From Nitrospira sp. BO4 (GTDB lineage Bacteria; Nitrospirota; Nitrospiria; Nitrospirales; Nitrospiraceae), in contig JAMPUU010000012.1 of the NCBI GenBank assembly GCA_030144965.1, forward strand, positions 124,001-188,000: 64,000 bases of DNA. Direction: 5' to 3'. The stretch's first letter is position 1; each line of letters begins with the position of its first letter. The position numbers were made by a program, and so were the translations under genes. The notes below the pieces were generated by a model. The model searched no databases. It was given only the letters and a program-made list of their open reading frames with translations, and was not told the origin of the DNA. Positions 1 to 9,310 of the stretch are shown piece after piece.

Positions 1-647
1 AGAACCACGCCTTTCGGCGGACCGGTGGTCCCGGATGTATAGACGATGAGCGCTTCATCTTCCAGACCGGGAGTGTGAGATGCGGCACCAATAAATGGGG
101 CTGCTCCAACCTTGGCCGTCTCCCTATGTTTCGGCCCTTGCACGACACCTTCATCATTCAGCACAATCACATGGCGCAAGGCGGGAAGTTCCGGTTGAAG
201 ATTTTTCACTTCACTAAGGTACGTGTGCCAACAACAGACGGCCGACGCCTCGGAATGTTCCAGGATGTAGCGTTTCTTATCCGTGGATTCCTCGACGTTG
301 ATCGGTACGATCGTGACGCCCAAGGTCCAGGCTGCAAAGTACAACACAACGGTGACGTCGTGGTTAAAAAGGAGTGTCGCCAGTCGATCCCCACGCCGTA
401 CTCCCACATGATCATGGAGAAACGCGGCGAACAGTTCGACCACCGTTCCGAATTCCGCATAGGTGTAGGTGTAGCGCACCGCTCTATCGTCATCGCAATA
501 GGTCATGAAGGTCCTACTGATCCCGGCGCGATCATGGACACGGGCTTTGAAGAACTCGGCAAACGAGCTCCACGGGAACAGGAGGCATGGCTCTTCGACT
601 GTTCGTGCCCGCGCGATATGGTCAGGCACGGTGATCAAGGGGGACAT
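1..647 (-). CDS. Acyl-CoA synthetase / AMP-dependent ligase (3' end outside window)
   Basis: ANL-superfamily ligase that activates a carboxylic acid to its CoA thioester with ATP. Only about the first 215 residues lie in the window. The protein starts MSPLITVPDHIA at 647 behind a GGAGGGAGT ribosome binding site, overlapping the end of the citrate synthase gene by 26 bp. Close to the window edge it reads VYTSGTTGPPKG, the A3 phosphate-binding loop of the family. Being last in a block that makes propionyl-CoA and acetoacetate, it could be a propionyl-CoA or acetoacetyl-CoA synthetase; the specificity-determining C-terminal part is not visible. The family call is secure, the substrate is inference. 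Confidence 0.88.
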   Translation of the reverse strand, partial: MSPLITVPDHIARARTVEEPCLLFPWSSFAEFFKARVHDRAGISRTFMTYCDDDRAVRYTYTYAEFGTVVELFAAFLHDHVGVRRGDRLATLLFNHDVTVVLYFAAWTLGVTIVPINVEESTDKKRYILEHSEASAVCCWHTYLSEVKNLQPELPALRHVIVLNDEGVVQGPKHRETAKVGAAPFIGAASHTPGLEDEALIVYTSGTTGPPKGVV

Positions 648-1800
648 ACTCCCTCCTCGACGGTCCCGTGTAGAGCGCGCGGGGCCTCATCAACCGATTA
701 TGGTCCTGCTGTTCGATGACATGGGCGCACCATCCTGTGATACGCGAACAGACGAACAGCGGCGTATACAGCGAGAGCGGGATCTCCATCAGGAGATAGG
801 CCACCGCCGTATAGAAATCGAGATTGGGATAGAGGCCTTTTTCCTGTTCCATCACATGCTCGATCGTCGTCGCGATGTCATACCACCGGCGGTTGCCACA
901 GACCCGGCTCAACGATTCGGCATGCTGTTGGATGATGGCCGAGCGGCTGTCACCTTTCTTGAGCACACGATGGCCGAAACCCATGATGCGCCGCTTCTTT
1001 GCCAGTGCCTCCCGAACCCAGGCTTCCGCGCGGTGACCATCGCCGATATCCACGAACATTTCGGCGACTGCCTCATTGGCTCCTCCGTGGAGCGATCCCT
1101 TGAGCGTCCCGATCGCCGACGTGACGGCGGAGTACAAATCCGTCATCGTCGATGCCGTGACACGGGCGGCGAACGTGGAGGCATTGAATTCATGTTCGGC
1201 ATACAGCGTCAGCGAGACGTCCAGGACACGGGCCATGGCTTTCGCCTGCTCATCTCCTCTTCGGTCGGTCAGGAGATACAAGAGATTCTCTGCAAAGGTC
1301 AGATCATAGTGTGGACGTCGCCGCGGTTTGCCGGTGACGAGTCGATAGGATGTCGCCACGATCAGCGGGATTTGCGCCAGCAGCCGGATCGCTCTGCGAA
1401 CGTTGGCTTCATGCGAGTGGTCGGTCGTGTCCGAATCCACCACACCCAACAGCGAAACACCCGACCGGACGATGTCCATCGCATGTGAGCCGGAAGGAAC
1501 TGCGCCGAGAAATACTTGGAGGAGGTGAGGGAGCATGGCTTGATCGATGAGTCGCGCTGAGAAGTCATTGAGCTCTTGCCGATTCGGCAGACGCCCGAAC
1601 AGCAGGAGATAAGCCACCTCCTCAAAAGCACTGTGCTGTGCCAAATCACGGATCGCATAGCCTCGATAGAGAAGACCGGACTCCCCTTCATCGACGAGGC
1701 AGAGAGCCGATTCTCCGGCAATCACTCCTTCGAGACCGGGGCTATACGTTGAACCCTCCTTCATCTCAGTCGCGGGAGACTCGTGGATGACCGTGTTCAT
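622..1800 (-). CDS. prpC: Citrate / 2-methylcitrate synthase
   Basis: Type II citrate synthase fold, 392 residues, the usual length for PrpC and short citrate synthases. It condenses propionyl-CoA (or acetyl-CoA) with oxaloacetate. The catalytic triad is visible: His about 238 in SLHGGANEA, His about 277 in GFGHRVLKKGDSR and Asp about 328 in YPNLDFY. It sits 13 bp after prpB and downstream of prpD on the same strand, which favours the methylcitrate cycle over the TCA cycle. The gene could also serve as a second citrate synthase, since sequence alone does not separate the two activities. Confidence 0.9.
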   Translation of the reverse strand: MNTVIHESPATEMKEGSTYSPGLEGVIAGESALCLVDEGESGLLYRGYAIRDLAQHSAFEEVAYLLLFGRLPNRQELNDFSARLIDQAMLPHLLQVFLGAVPSGSHAMDIVRSGVSLLGVVDSDTTDHSHEANVRRAIRLLAQIPLIVATSYRLVTGKPRRRPHYDLTFAENLLYLLTDRRGDEQAKAMARVLDVSLTLYAEHEFNASTFAARVTASTMTDLYSAVTSAIGTLKGSLHGGANEAVAEMFVDIGDGHRAEAWVREALAKKRRIMGFGHRVLKKGDSRSAIIQQHAESLSRVCGNRRWYDIATTIEHVMEQEKGLYPNLDFYTAVAYLLMEIPLSLYTPLFVCSRITGWCAHVIEQQDHNRLMRPRALYTGPSRREYVPLDHRA

Positions 1801-1813
1801 AGATCCTCCCTTC

Positions 1814-2698
1814 TCAGCGTTCGTGAGAATCCGTGTACCGGAGCAGACTGTACAGTTCTCGTCGCGTCATCATGTGATGGAGCCAGTCTTTCTGGGATCC
1901 GAACAACTTCAGCTCGCCCAGCAGCCTGTCGATGGCTTGCAAGGCCGTCCGTAAGCCCGTCACGGGAAAGAGCACCCCGTGATACCCGAGACTCTCGAAT
2001 TCTGCGACGCTCAAAAGAGGTGTTTTCCCGAACTCCGTCATATTCGCGATCAATGGAACCGTGATGCCTCCTTTCGCCATTTCGCGGGCAAAGGTCCGGA
2101 ATTCTTCGGCCGATTCGAGGGCCTCGGGAAACAGCGCATCCGCACCGGCCTTCACATAGGTCATCGCCCGTTGAACGGCGGCGTCCAGCCCCTCCACTCC
2201 ACGGGCGTCGGTGCGCGCCACGATCATGAAATTCCGATCCTTTTTTGCCTGAACGGCCGCCTCGATTTTGGCGGCCATTTCACCTCTCGGCACCAGACGC
2301 TTGCCTGAAAGATGGCCGCACTTCTTGGCCGTGTCTTGATCTTCAATCTGCATGCCGGCAAGATCGGCTTCTTCGAACACTCTCACCGCTTCAGCGACCT
2401 GAGCCGGACCGCCATATCCCGTATCCGCATCGACGATCGTCGGAATCGAGACCGCCCGGGCAATCCTCTCCGCCTCCGCCGCCATGTCACTGAGCGCCAG
2501 GAGACCGACATCCGGCATCCCCCGACAAGCTGATATGGCCGCCCCCGAAACATAGGCGATCTCGAAGCCGGCTCGCTCAATTTGCATCGCCACCAGCGCG
2601 TTGAAGGCCCCTGGGATGGCAAGGGCGCGCGCACTGAGCAATTCACGCAAACGCGACGTCTTTGTTTGCGTCGCTGAATTCTTGTCCCTGTTCGTCAT
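1814..2698 (-). CDS. prpB: 2-Methylisocitrate lyase
   Basis: Isocitrate lyase/PEP mutase superfamily TIM barrel, 294 residues, matching the usual PrpB length of about 295. It cleaves 2-methylisocitrate to pyruvate and succinate. The Mg-binding segment IVDADTGYGG (residues about 88-97) and the active-site signature KKCGH with Cys about 127 are present, followed by GKRLVP. A TTG start at 2716 would add six residues, but the ATG at 2698 is more likely. It lies directly downstream of prpD and upstream of prpC, completing prpDBC in that order. Confidence 0.92.
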   Translation of the reverse strand: MTNRDKNSATQTKTSRLRELLSARALAIPGAFNALVAMQIERAGFEIAYVSGAAISACRGMPDVGLLALSDMAAEAERIARAVSIPTIVDADTGYGGPAQVAEAVRVFEEADLAGMQIEDQDTAKKCGHLSGKRLVPRGEMAAKIEAAVQAKKDRNFMIVARTDARGVEGLDAAVQRAMTYVKAGADALFPEALESAEEFRTFAREMAKGGITVPLIANMTEFGKTPLLSVAEFESLGYHGVLFPVTGLRTALQAIDRLLGELKLFGSQKDWLHHMMTRRELYSLLRYTDSHER

Positions 2699-2717
2699 TG
2701 ACGATCCGGCCCCCAAC

Positions 2718-4121
2718 TCATATCCTCAAGAACGGCATGAGCGCGCCGATGTCTCGAACCCGATCAAGCTGCCACACGAATTCAATCAGCCGATCGATGC
2801 GCGGACCACTCAGTCGGCCGGCAGCCAGCCGGCGAACTTTCACTTCCAGGTCTCGATCCGACATCGGATTGCCGGGATGTCCAACCGGCAACTCGACCTG
2901 TCGCATGTACGTTTTCCCAGCGTCGGTTCTGACTGTGATTCTGGTCGGCATACTCTCGGGATAGCACTCCACGAACTCGGGTTGCCGGACGACACGGGTT
3001 TTCTTCATCAAATCCTGCAGGGCTGAATCCCGTAATCGCTTTGCGCCGAATGACTGCAGCGTCACGCGGCCGTCGCGTAATGCCGTCGCAACGCAGTAAG
3101 GGAAACTGTGATCGGCCGTTTCCCTCGTGGTCGGCTGCCATTTCTCAGGATCGCGCCCGATGATTTCGATGGCCACCTCGTAACTCCCGACTTCGATATC
3201 CGCTAGATGTTCGATTGCGTGAACTCCTTCCGCCTCGATCAAATCGGCATGAAGTGCCGAGGCAGCCTCCACCGCAGTCTGAGCGTGATACTCGACCGGG
3301 TATCGCTTGATGTAAGTGTCCAGAATCTTGAATCGAGAAGGCTGATCATCCCCCAAGGCGAAGGTCGATCCTTCTTCCGCCGCGAACGCTGCCAGCTCGA
3401 ACGGTCCCGACACCAATTTCATGAAGCCCTTTTCCCCTTCAAAGATCGGCGACGGCCCGGTCATTCCCTGCTGCGCCAGGCCAGCGGCAAACACGCCGTT
3501 GCGAGCGGCGTTCGAGAACGCGCAGGCCTTCCACATGGACAGATCCCCAACCCTCGTCTGCCGCAGCGCCACATTCGCGGCACCCGCCAGGTTGACGGCC
3601 TGTACGGTCTGCGCGGATGAAAGCTTCATGAGCTTCGCGGCGCCGACCGCGGAGGAAAACGGGCCGTAGGTCACGTGATCCCAGCCGCGGGGGCGGAGCG
3701 CTGCCGCGTCACAGAAGCGACACTGAATTTCATAGGTAAGCGCGATGGCTTCAATCACCTGCTTGCCGGAGGCATGAACGGCTTCGCCGACCGCGACAAT
3801 GGCCGGAATATTGTCGGACGGGTGCGCCGGCTCTTTCGAGAGATATGTGTCATTGAAATCGAGATACCGGACGAGCCCGCCATTGGCGAAGGTGGCGAGG
3901 TCGGGAAGAGTCTTGTGATGCGTGCCCCACAGCGTGGCACCCTGCGGCACCTTGACGCTTCGTGCTATTCGGCGGGCGATACGGCAGGGCGACGCATTCC
4001 AGGCCCCGAGCGCGCAGCCTAGACTGTCGAGCACGCGCCGTTTGGCTTCGTGCACGACGGCATGCGGTAGATCGCCGTAACGCAACGACCGGCCGTACCG
4101 AGCGAGACGATCGGCAAGCAT
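2718..4121 (-). CDS. prpD: MmgE/PrpD family 2-methylcitrate dehydratase
   Basis: MmgE/PrpD family, 467 residues, close to the roughly 480 of known PrpD proteins. It removes water from 2-methylcitrate to give 2-methylaconitate, without an iron-sulfur cluster. Family hallmarks visible are LDSLGCALGA near residue 32, LDFNDTYL near 87, YEIQCRFCDAAALRPRGWDHVTYG near 129-152 (quoted in part: RGWDHVTYGP) and DHSFPYCVATAL near 338. It is immediately followed by prpB and prpC. The reaction is assigned from family and context; some MmgE/PrpD proteins act on other tricarboxylates. Confidence 0.9.
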   Translation of the reverse strand: MLADRLARYGRSLRYGDLPHAVVHEAKRRVLDSLGCALGAWNASPCRIARRIARSVKVPQGATLWGTHHKTLPDLATFANGGLVRYLDFNDTYLSKEPAHPSDNIPAIVAVGEAVHASGKQVIEAIALTYEIQCRFCDAAALRPRGWDHVTYGPFSSAVGAAKLMKLSSAQTVQAVNLAGAANVALRQTRVGDLSMWKACAFSNAARNGVFAAGLAQQGMTGPSPIFEGEKGFMKLVSGPFELAAFAAEEGSTFALGDDQPSRFKILDTYIKRYPVEYHAQTAVEAASALHADLIEAEGVHAIEHLADIEVGSYEVAIEIIGRDPEKWQPTTRETADHSFPYCVATALRDGRVTLQSFGAKRLRDSALQDLMKKTRVVRQPEFVECYPESMPTRITVRTDAGKTYMRQVELPVGHPGNPMSDRDLEVKVRRLAAGRLSGPRIDRLIEFVWQLDRVRDIGALMPFLRI

Positions 4122-4228
4122 TCTGTACCTCGCAACCCGAACGTCAATCGACCAACGTCATCCGCTGTTCGTGGAGACGGCTGCGGTCATGATACGACCC
4201 TGTTGTCTGCGTGTTCGATCGACGTGTT

Positions 4229-5002
4229 TCATGCGCTCGCAACCTTCGACGGTCGTTTGTCGAGAAACGCCCGAATGGCTTCCTGCTTGTCGGAAGTCAC
4301 ACACAATCGGCCGAATAGTTCCGCTTCTCTCGCCAGTCCCTCCGACAAGGGGATATCGATTCCTCCTCTGATCGCATGCAGCGCGGATTCGACCGCAGTT
4401 TTCCCGCACGTCGCGATGGAGGCGGCAATCGCTTCTACATGCGTGAATAGCTCCTGTGACGGGACCACTCGATTCAGCAGACCGATTCGTTGCGCTTCCT
4501 CAGCGGATAGGCTTTCTCCCGTCAGGATCATCTCGACGGCCTTGGAGGGACCGACAATTCGCGGCAACCGTTGCGTGCCGCCAAAACCAGGAATGAGACC
4601 AAGTTTGATCTCGGGCAATCCCAACACCGCTCCTGCCACCGCTACCCGAATATGGCAGGCCAAGGCCAGCTCGAGACCTCCGCCGACACACGTTCCGTTG
4701 ATCGCGGCGAGCACCGGCTTGTCCGATCGTTCGATACGGTTCAGCAGCGACTGTCCACGAACGGCAAATTCCGACCCGCCATGCACGGTATTGAGGTGAG
4801 CCAGTTCGTTGATATCGGCCCCGGCGCAGAAGAACCGTCCCGTGCCTGTCACAATCACCGCGCGGACGTACTCGTCTTCCTCCAATTCGTTCAGGACATG
4901 TTCGAGCTCCTTGATCACGGAAAGATTGAGCACGTTGGCCGGCGGATTATGGAGGGTAATTCGTGCGACATGGTGGGAGATCGTCAATAATTGATGCTGC
5001 AT
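4229..5002 (-). CDS. Enoyl-CoA hydratase/isomerase family protein
   Basis: Crotonase-fold protein of 257 residues, the standard length. It hydrates a 2-enoyl-CoA to a 3-hydroxyacyl-CoA. The CoA-binding segment FFCAGADINELA (about 57-68) and the oxyanion-hole segment GTCVGGGLELALACHIR are clear. The catalytic pair is represented by Glu in LPEIKLGLIPGFGGTQRL, as in short-chain hydratases of the PaaF/Crt type. It has 98-107 bp spacers on both sides, so it may have its own transcript boundary in the block. With the thiolase and dehydrogenase further upstream it would complete a beta-oxidation spiral for short or branched acyl-CoAs. Confidence 0.9.
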   Translation of the reverse strand: MQHQLLTISHHVARITLHNPPANVLNLSVIKELEHVLNELEEDEYVRAVIVTGTGRFFCAGADINELAHLNTVHGGSEFAVRGQSLLNRIERSDKPVLAAINGTCVGGGLELALACHIRVAVAGAVLGLPEIKLGLIPGFGGTQRLPRIVGPSKAVEMILTGESLSAEEAQRIGLLNRVVPSQELFTHVEAIAASIATCGKTAVESALHAIRGGIDIPLSEGLAREAELFGRLCVTSDKQEAIRAFLDKRPSKVASA

Positions 5003-5100
5003 AAATCCTCCATACCACGCTTCGTTTGTGCCGGCTGCTCATCGGGCGTCGCCATCTTCATTGTTGCCGCCGGATACACCCCATCGACTTTTCCTTTTCC

Positions 5101-5919
5101 CTATCTCTCTCCGTCCGTGCGATTCGAACGGAACAAGCGGTTCTGAGTTGCACCGACATGCAAAACACCACGGAGCCTGGGATCATCAATGATCGCGGCG
5201 GCAAGTTCCGGAATCCCCTCGCCTGTCGTCGCGACGGTTCGCAATACCCTGGGACACCATTCCCGCAAGTCCCGCAATGTGGTGTCCGCGCCCGGGAGAT
5301 CGCCTTTGTTGACCACGACGATATGTGCGACTTCCAACAACCCGGCCTTCATCGCTTGAACCTCGTCCCCCAACCCCGGTGCGACGACTGCTACCACCGT
5401 CTGTGCCAGATCGACAATGTCGACTTCGTTCTGGCCGACTCCAATGGTCTCGATCAAGATGACCGCATATCCCGCCTCTTCCAGCACCCGCGTAGCATCA
5501 CGGGTTACTCTGGCTAGTCCTCCGTAGTGCCCTCGGGTCGCCATACTGCGAATATAGACTCCCCGATCCAGCGCATGTCCCTGCATTCTGATACGGTCAC
5601 CCAATAGTGCGCCTCCCGTGACGGGACTGCTGATATCGACCGCCAGCACGCCGACTTTCAGACCGCTCCGCCGATACACGCTTACCAAACGGTCAACAAC
5701 GGTGCTTTTCCCGGCTCCGGGGTACCCCGTGACTCCGATTACCGCGGCGCTTCCCGGTGAGCCGTTTAGGAACGGCAACGCCGCTCTGTCGTCCACGTGA
5801 TCTTCCAGCAAGGTGATCAGGCGTGACACGGCACGAATATTCCCGGCTCTGACCTGCTCAACCAAGGTCGCCACGCCGTGGATACCGGCCACGGACAGGC
5901 GTGGACTCGACACACTCAT
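5101..5919 (-). CDS. meaB: MeaB/ArgK-type GTPase, chaperone of the cobalamin mutase
   Basis: G3E-family P-loop GTPase that protects and reloads methylmalonyl-CoA mutase with adenosylcobalamin. Walker A is GYPGAGKS (about 65-72), the switch region reads ETIGVGQNEVDIVD, and the base-recognition motif is NKGD, where family members usually have NKAD. At 272 residues it is shorter than typical MeaB (about 330): it ends soon after the GTPase core and lacks the C-terminal dimerisation arm. It overlaps the HMG-CoA lyase gene by 4 bp, and both mutase subunits lie upstream in the same block. Confidence 0.9.
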   Translation of the reverse strand: MSVSSPRLSVAGIHGVATLVEQVRAGNIRAVSRLITLLEDHVDDRAALPFLNGSPGSAAVIGVTGYPGAGKSTVVDRLVSVYRRSGLKVGVLAVDISSPVTGGALLGDRIRMQGHALDRGVYIRSMATRGHYGGLARVTRDATRVLEEAGYAVILIETIGVGQNEVDIVDLAQTVVAVVAPGLGDEVQAMKAGLLEVAHIVVVNKGDLPGADTTLRDLREWCPRVLRTVATTGEGIPELAAAIIDDPRLRGVLHVGATQNRLFRSNRTDGER

Positions 5920-6860
5920 GCCACACCTTCGTAGGCCGTTTGTTCTACCTGCACACGCGACAAGCGAGACGAAAGCGGACGGCGCAGAATTTTACCGAGC
6001 TCGCTCGCGGCCGCAATGACTTCCCGCTCATCCACGGAAAGAGAAGCTCCCGATGCTTTCAGTGCGTAGACCACATCTTCGGTGGCGACATTTCCCAACG
6101 CACCCGGGGCATAGGGACATCCGCCCAGCCCTCCGGCAGCCGTATCAAACGCCTCGATACTGTAGTCGGCCCACGCCGTCAGGACATTGGCCACGGCCAT
6201 ACCGCAGGTGTCGTGAACATGAAGCGAGAGACGGCTTCGTTCGATGCGCGGCACTATGTGATCCAACAGTCGCCGAATGTCGCGGGGAGCGGCCTTCCCG
6301 ACAGTCTCCCCCAGGGAGATTTCATCGATTCCGAGGTCGAGCAACTGTCGCGCCACATCAAGAACCTGCGATGGCGGGACAGGCCCCTCGAAGGGGCAGT
6401 GTGTCACGGTAGAAATGTACCCACGCACGATGATGCCATCCTGTTTCGCGCCGAATACCACCGGCTTGAACCGTTTGATCGACTCGCTTATCGTGCAGTT
6501 GATATTTCTTCGGGTGAAGGTATCGGAGGCTGCGGTAAAGACTGCAATCTTAGTGACCGCCGCCGCCCGCGCTCGCTCCAATCCCCGCTCGTTCGGCACC
6601 AGCGCCGAATACACAACGCCGGGTTTCCGGTTGATCTTTCGGAATACCTCATCGGAATCCGCCAACTGCGGGATCATGTGAGCTGACACGAAGGACCCCG
6701 CTTCGATCTCCGCCACACCGGTCCGGGACAGAGCATCCACGAACGACACCTTGTCCTCGGTCGAAACGATGTTTCTCTCATTCTGGAGTCCGTCCCGTGG
6801 ACCGACCTCGATGATACGGATCGGCCGTAAAGCCGTGCTATGCTCTTCTTGCTTCGACAT
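5916..6860 (-). CDS. Hydroxymethylglutaryl-CoA lyase
   Basis: HMGL-like TIM barrel that splits HMG-CoA into acetyl-CoA and acetoacetate, the last step of leucine breakdown. From MSKQEEHSTALRP at 6860 the protein has 314 residues, close to known lyases (about 300). Signatures are EVGPRDGLQNE at the N terminus, VHDTCGMAVAN with the metal-binding His, and the loop GGCPYAPGALGNVATED with the catalytic Cys. The frame stays open to 7139, but those 93 extra residues are antisense-like and overlap the upstream hydratase, so the start at 6860 is chosen. It overlaps genes on both sides, consistent with translational coupling. Confidence 0.92.
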   Translation of the reverse strand: MSKQEEHSTALRPIRIIEVGPRDGLQNERNIVSTEDKVSFVDALSRTGVAEIEAGSFVSAHMIPQLADSDEVFRKINRKPGVVYSALVPNERGLERARAAAVTKIAVFTAASDTFTRRNINCTISESIKRFKPVVFGAKQDGIIVRGYISTVTHCPFEGPVPPSQVLDVARQLLDLGIDEISLGETVGKAAPRDIRRLLDHIVPRIERSRLSLHVHDTCGMAVANVLTAWADYSIEAFDTAAGGLGGCPYAPGALGNVATEDVVYALKASGASLSVDEREVIAAASELGKILRRPLSSRLSRVQVEQTAYEGVA

Positions 6861-7692
6861 CGTTCGGTTGCCCTTTTGAGGAAGATTTCTTGCTCTGGTT
6901 TGCCGACAGCGCCGGCCAGACAGGACGGCGCTTTTCAAGAAAGGCCTGAAATCCTTCTCGTGCCTCGGCCGACAAACGGGCACGGACGTTGGCTTTGACA
7001 CCCGCGTGCCATCGCTCATCGTCCGAAGCCGTGCGAAATCGGCGGAACAGAGCCTTGGTATCCCGTACCGCTTGCGGCGCAAGGCCTGCGACTGCATGTA
7101 CCAACTCAGCGGTGCGGGATTCGAGTTTGTCCGTCGCAACGACGTCGTGAACGAGGTTGTACTGTTTGGCGGCCGAGGCGGGAAATATTTCTCCGGTCAG
7201 GCAGAATCTTCTTGCAAAGGCCTCTCCCGTCTTCCGAAGAAGGAGCGGCGCAATCACCCCCGACACCATCCCCAAACGAACCTCGCTGAGCGCAAAGGTC
7301 GCTTCTTCAGCCGCAACGGCGATGTCGCAGGATGCGACCAGCCCGATACCGCCTCCGAACGCCGCACCTTGAATCCGTCCGATCACCGGGCACGGACATT
7401 CGTCAATGGTGCGTAACATTTCCATGAGTTGTTCAGCATCCTTCCGCGCTTGAAAGGCCGACACCGCACCTCCCGCTCCCAACCAATCGATGTCTGCACC
7501 GGCGCAAAACGCAGAGCCGTTCCCGGCCAGCACAATTGCCCGGACCAACGAGTCCTGGCCCAACGAGGAAAAGGCTTCGCACAGTTCCCCCACCATGAGG
7601 GCATCGAACGCGTTCCGCCGGTCGGGCCGATTCAAAGTCACACGCGCCCAGCCTTCGTGCGATTCGACCATGATCGAGACAAACTTCTTCAT
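6838..7692 (-). CDS. Enoyl-CoA hydratase, probable methylglutaconyl-CoA hydratase
   Basis: Crotonase-fold protein, 284 residues, 27% shorter than nothing unusual for the family and slightly long because of a basic C-terminal tail. The CoA-binding segment reads AFCAGADIDWLGAGG and the oxyanion segment GAAFGGGIGLVASCD; LSEVRLGMVSGVIAPLL follows. It sits 7 bp after the acyl-CoA carboxyltransferase gene and overlaps the HMG-CoA lyase gene, the same order as LiuB-LiuC-LiuE in leucine/isovalerate clusters, so methylglutaconyl-CoA hydratase is the most likely role. The substrate is inferred from context; the fold is certain. Confidence 0.87.
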   Translation of the reverse strand: MKKFVSIMVESHEGWARVTLNRPDRRNAFDALMVGELCEAFSSLGQDSLVRAIVLAGNGSAFCAGADIDWLGAGGAVSAFQARKDAEQLMEMLRTIDECPCPVIGRIQGAAFGGGIGLVASCDIAVAAEEATFALSEVRLGMVSGVIAPLLLRKTGEAFARRFCLTGEIFPASAAKQYNLVHDVVATDKLESRTAELVHAVAGLAPQAVRDTKALFRRFRTASDDERWHAGVKANVRARLSAEAREGFQAFLEKRRPVWPALSANQSKKSSSKGQPNDVEARRA

Positions 7693-7699
7693 CGGCGCC

Positions 7700-9304
7700 T
7701 CACATACGGAATACCGGGAAGTGTGACGGACGGACGGGCGTAGTCATCGCGACATCAAGGCACAGACCCAGAACCCGGCGGGTCTCAAGGGGATCGATAA
7801 TCCCGTCATCCCAAAGCCGAGCGGTGCTGAAATAGGCACTGCCTTCCCGTTCATACTGCGCCCGTATGGAATCCGTGATTTTTCGCCGCTCGTCTTCCGG
7901 CAAGGCGGCCTTGTCACGGGCTCGCTGTTGTTGTTTCACCGTCAAGAGTACCTGGGCCGCCTGTTGCGCGCCCATTACCGACGTCCGAGCGTTGGGCCAC
8001 AAGAAGAGAAACCGCGGAGCATAGGCGCGTCCGCACATGGCGTAGTTCCCGGCGCCGTGGGAGGCGCCGATAATAATCGTGAACTTTGGGACATCGGCGG
8101 CCGCCACTGCCTGCACCATCTTGGCGCCGTCCTTGATGATCCCCCGTGACTCATAGTCCTTCCCGACCATGAAGCCGGTGATGTTTTGTAGAAACACGAG
8201 CGGCAGCCGTCTTTGGGCACACAGCTGCACGAAGTGCGCGCCTTTCAAGGCCGCTTCGGAGAGGAGCACGCCGTTGTTCGCGACGATACCGACCTGATGC
8301 CCCATCCAGCGTGCAAAGCCACACGTCAGTGTCCGACCATAACGCGCCTTAAACTCGTGAAATCGACTGCCGTCGACCAAGCGCGCAATAACTTCATGGG
8401 AGTCGAAAGTCTGCCGCGGATTGTTCGGAATGAACCCATAGAGTTCGCTGGCGGGATAACGCGGCTCCTCGACTGTGGCCGGCCGGCGAACGATCTGCCG
8501 GCGAGGGAGGGTATCGACGATCGACCGGCAGATCTCGAGCGCCTCATGGTCATCGTCGGCGAGGTGATCGCTGACGCCCGAGAGTCTTGTATGGAGATCT
8601 GCGCCGCCGAGTTCTTCGGCGGTGACCTCCTCGCCGGTCGCCGCTTTGACCAGCGGCGGCCCCGCGAGATAAATGGTACCGGTCCCTTTGACGATCACGT
8701 TTTCATCGCACATGGCCGGCACATAAGCGCCCCCGGCGGTGCACATTCCCATGACGACGGCGATTTGAGGAATACCGAGGGCGGACAAGCGCGCCTGGTT
8801 GTAAAAGATCCGTCCGAAGTGTTCCTTGTCGGCGAAGACATCGGCTTGCATCGGCAGGAACACTCCACCTGAATCCACCAAATAGATCGTGGGTAATCGA
8901 TTTTCCAGGGCGATCTCCTGAGCCCTGAGATGTTTCTTGATCGTCATGGGGAAATAGGTTCCGCCTTTGACCGTCGCATCGTTGGCGGCGATGACACATG
9001 GCCGTTTCGACACATAGCCGATGCCTGTGATCAAACCAGCAGCCGGAATATGATCGTCGTACATCCCCGATGCCGCCAAGGGACTGAGCTCCAACCAATG
9101 ACTGTCGGGATCAAGCAACGCGGCAATCCGCTCACGCGCAGTCAATTTGCCTCGTTGTTGATGCAACGCGACCGCCTCAGGCGGCCCTCCGGCTTGTGCG
9201 AGGGCGAGATGTTTCTGGAGATCAGCTATCAGGCCCTCATAGTGGGCTCGATTCGCGGCAAATTCACTGCTTGTGGCGACTACTGACGTTGTCAACGTAC
9301 GCAT
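7700..9304 (-). CDS. liuB: Methylcrotonyl-CoA carboxylase-type carboxyltransferase (beta) subunit
   Basis: Acyl-CoA carboxylase beta subunit, 534 residues, the length of 3-methylcrotonyl-CoA carboxylase beta. It transfers carboxyl from carboxybiotin to the acyl-CoA. Characteristic segments are [47 protein letters not shown] and [16 protein letters not shown]; the FLPMQAD string is typical of the methylcrotonyl rather than the propionyl enzymes. It lies 6 bp after the cobalamin-binding subunit gene and 7 bp before the hydratase gene. The biotin carboxylase/biotin-carrier subunit it needs is not encoded in this window. Confidence 0.92.
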   Translation of the reverse strand: MRTLTTSVVATSSEFAANRAHYEGLIADLQKHLALAQAGGPPEAVALHQQRGKLTARERIAALLDPDSHWLELSPLAASGMYDDHIPAAGLITGIGYVSKRPCVIAANDATVKGGTYFPMTIKKHLRAQEIALENRLPTIYLVDSGGVFLPMQADVFADKEHFGRIFYNQARLSALGIPQIAVVMGMCTAGGAYVPAMCDENVIVKGTGTIYLAGPPLVKAATGEEVTAEELGGADLHTRLSGVSDHLADDDHEALEICRSIVDTLPRRQIVRRPATVEEPRYPASELYGFIPNNPRQTFDSHEVIARLVDGSRFHEFKARYGRTLTCGFARWMGHQVGIVANNGVLLSEAALKGAHFVQLCAQRRLPLVFLQNITGFMVGKDYESRGIIKDGAKMVQAVAAADVPKFTIIIGASHGAGNYAMCGRAYAPRFLFLWPNARTSVMGAQQAAQVLLTVKQQQRARDKAALPEDERRKITDSIRAQYEREGSAYFSTARLWDDGIIDPLETRRVLGLCLDVAMTTPVRPSHFPVFRM

Positions 9305-9310
9305 AGGACC

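Noticed and set aside
75-719. Plus-strand open frames over the acyl-CoA synthetase and citrate synthase genes
   Set aside because: Antisense shadows of clear minus-strand genes; no domain or ribosome binding site.
6861-7139. N-terminal extension of HMG-CoA lyase
   Set aside because: 93 residues of antisense-like composition overlapping the hydratase gene; the conserved start MSKQ with its own ribosome binding site is at 6860.
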